This document shows, piece by piece, positions 21,586 to 21,621 of a stretch of DNA of 21,621 nt. A program made the translations under genes and the position numbers. The stretch is taken from positions 1-21,621 of the forward strand of contig JAFULP010000096.1 in the NCBI GenBank assembly GCA_017473285.1, in the 5' to 3' direction. Numbering within the stretch: position 1 is the stretch's first letter; every line of letters starts with the position of its first letter. The notes below the pieces were generated by a model, which was given only the letters and a program-made list of their open reading frames with translations, was not told the DNA's origin and did no database searches. The stretch comes from Clostridia bacterium. Lineage in GTDB: Bacteria; Bacillota; Clostridia; Christensenellales; UBA1242.

Positions 21586-21621
21586 TTTTAGTTTAACACA
21601 TACAAAATGGAATTGCAAGTA
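21578..21621 (+). CDS. tnpA: IS200-type Y1 transposase TnpA, N-terminal fragment (cut by window edge)
   Basis: Only the first 14 codons are present: MDNFSLTHTKWNCK, with a next codon starting TA (likely Tyr). The phrase SLTHTKWNCKY is the typical N-terminus of IS200-family TnpA, a small (~150-residue) HUH/Y1 transposase that moves single-stranded DNA. A strong GAGGAGGG site lies 9 nt upstream. The catalytic HUH and Tyr residues lie outside the window. Confidence 0.85.
   Translation, partial: MDNFSLTHTKWNCK

Larger units (their letters stand above)
21451..21621 (+). mobile_element. Left end of an IS200/IS605-type insertion sequence
   Basis: The element enters just after the operon terminator; its exact left boundary is uncertain. 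A perfect 7-bp hairpin CACGGGC-TAT-GCCCGTG (21456-21472) is of the subterminal kind bound by single-strand transposase TnpA. CTCTAGAG (21477-21484) and a longer leader with a binding-site-masking stem follow. The transposase reading frame starts at 21578. IS200-type elements have no terminal inverted repeats. The right end lies beyond the window, so presence of tnpB cannot be judged. Confidence 0.8.

Noticed and set aside
1..21621. CRISPR array, prophage or plasmid origin
   Set aside because: No regularly spaced repeats, phage structural genes, integrase or iteron clusters are seen; the only mobile DNA is the IS200-like end.

Overview
The window is a 21.6 kb piece of a low-GC, AT-rich bacterial chromosome that uses the standard bacterial code: TAA, TAG and TGA all end genes here. 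AAGGAG-type ribosome binding sites, sigma-A promoters, a TasA-type signal peptide, DegV proteins and a heterodimeric multidrug ABC exporter point to Bacillota, most likely an uncultured clostridial, gut-type lineage. The lineage is an inference; no rRNA is present.

Layout. (1) 1-4152, plus strand: the C-terminal third of Mfd, a SurA/PrsA-like lipoprotein with its own strong promoter and terminator, and a flippase-like membrane protein that seems to be read from a leaderless mRNA. (2) 4212-5447: a secreted TasA/camelysin-like protein converges on an M23 endopeptidase (SpoIIQ-like) across one shared bidirectional terminator. (3) 5625-10718: a tight six-gene operon of response regulator, histidine kinase, a polytopic membrane protein, two small two-helix membrane proteins and a cardiolipin synthase. 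Four of its five junctions overlap by exactly 14 nt. (4) 10719-11748: an AT-rich gap, then a two-gene operon. Its first gene is a paralogue of one of the small membrane proteins; its second encodes a charged helical protein. (5) 11816-12171: tRNA-Ser(CGA) and a rearranged stretch holding a broken copy of the tRNA 5' end and a structured segment that may be a small RNA. (6) 12320-13141: a degV gene broken by one TAG. (7) 13297-17330: a MarR regulator and the two halves of a heterodimeric ABC exporter. (8) 17442-21390: a marR gene broken by one TAA, then degV, an iron alcohol dehydrogenase and a class-3 aldehyde dehydrogenase as one operon. (9) 21451-21621: the left end of an IS200-type insertion sequence, cut by the window edge.

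How the parts may work together. The most interesting signal is regulatory. Direct TTWACA hexamers at an 11-bp period (TGTWAA on the other strand, the PhoP/WalR type of box) lie upstream of the two-component operon, of the 11023 operon and of the broken degV. The gap from box to -10 is 32 bp in two cases and 42 bp in the third. This suggests one regulon linking the kinase to cardiolipin synthesis, a paralogous membrane protein family and a DegV/FakB-type fatty-acid carrier. Separately, two MarR circuits each show clear inverted-repeat operators. The second controls a DegV plus alcohol and aldehyde dehydrogenase set that could make fatty acids from fatty alcohols or aldehydes; that role is an inference.
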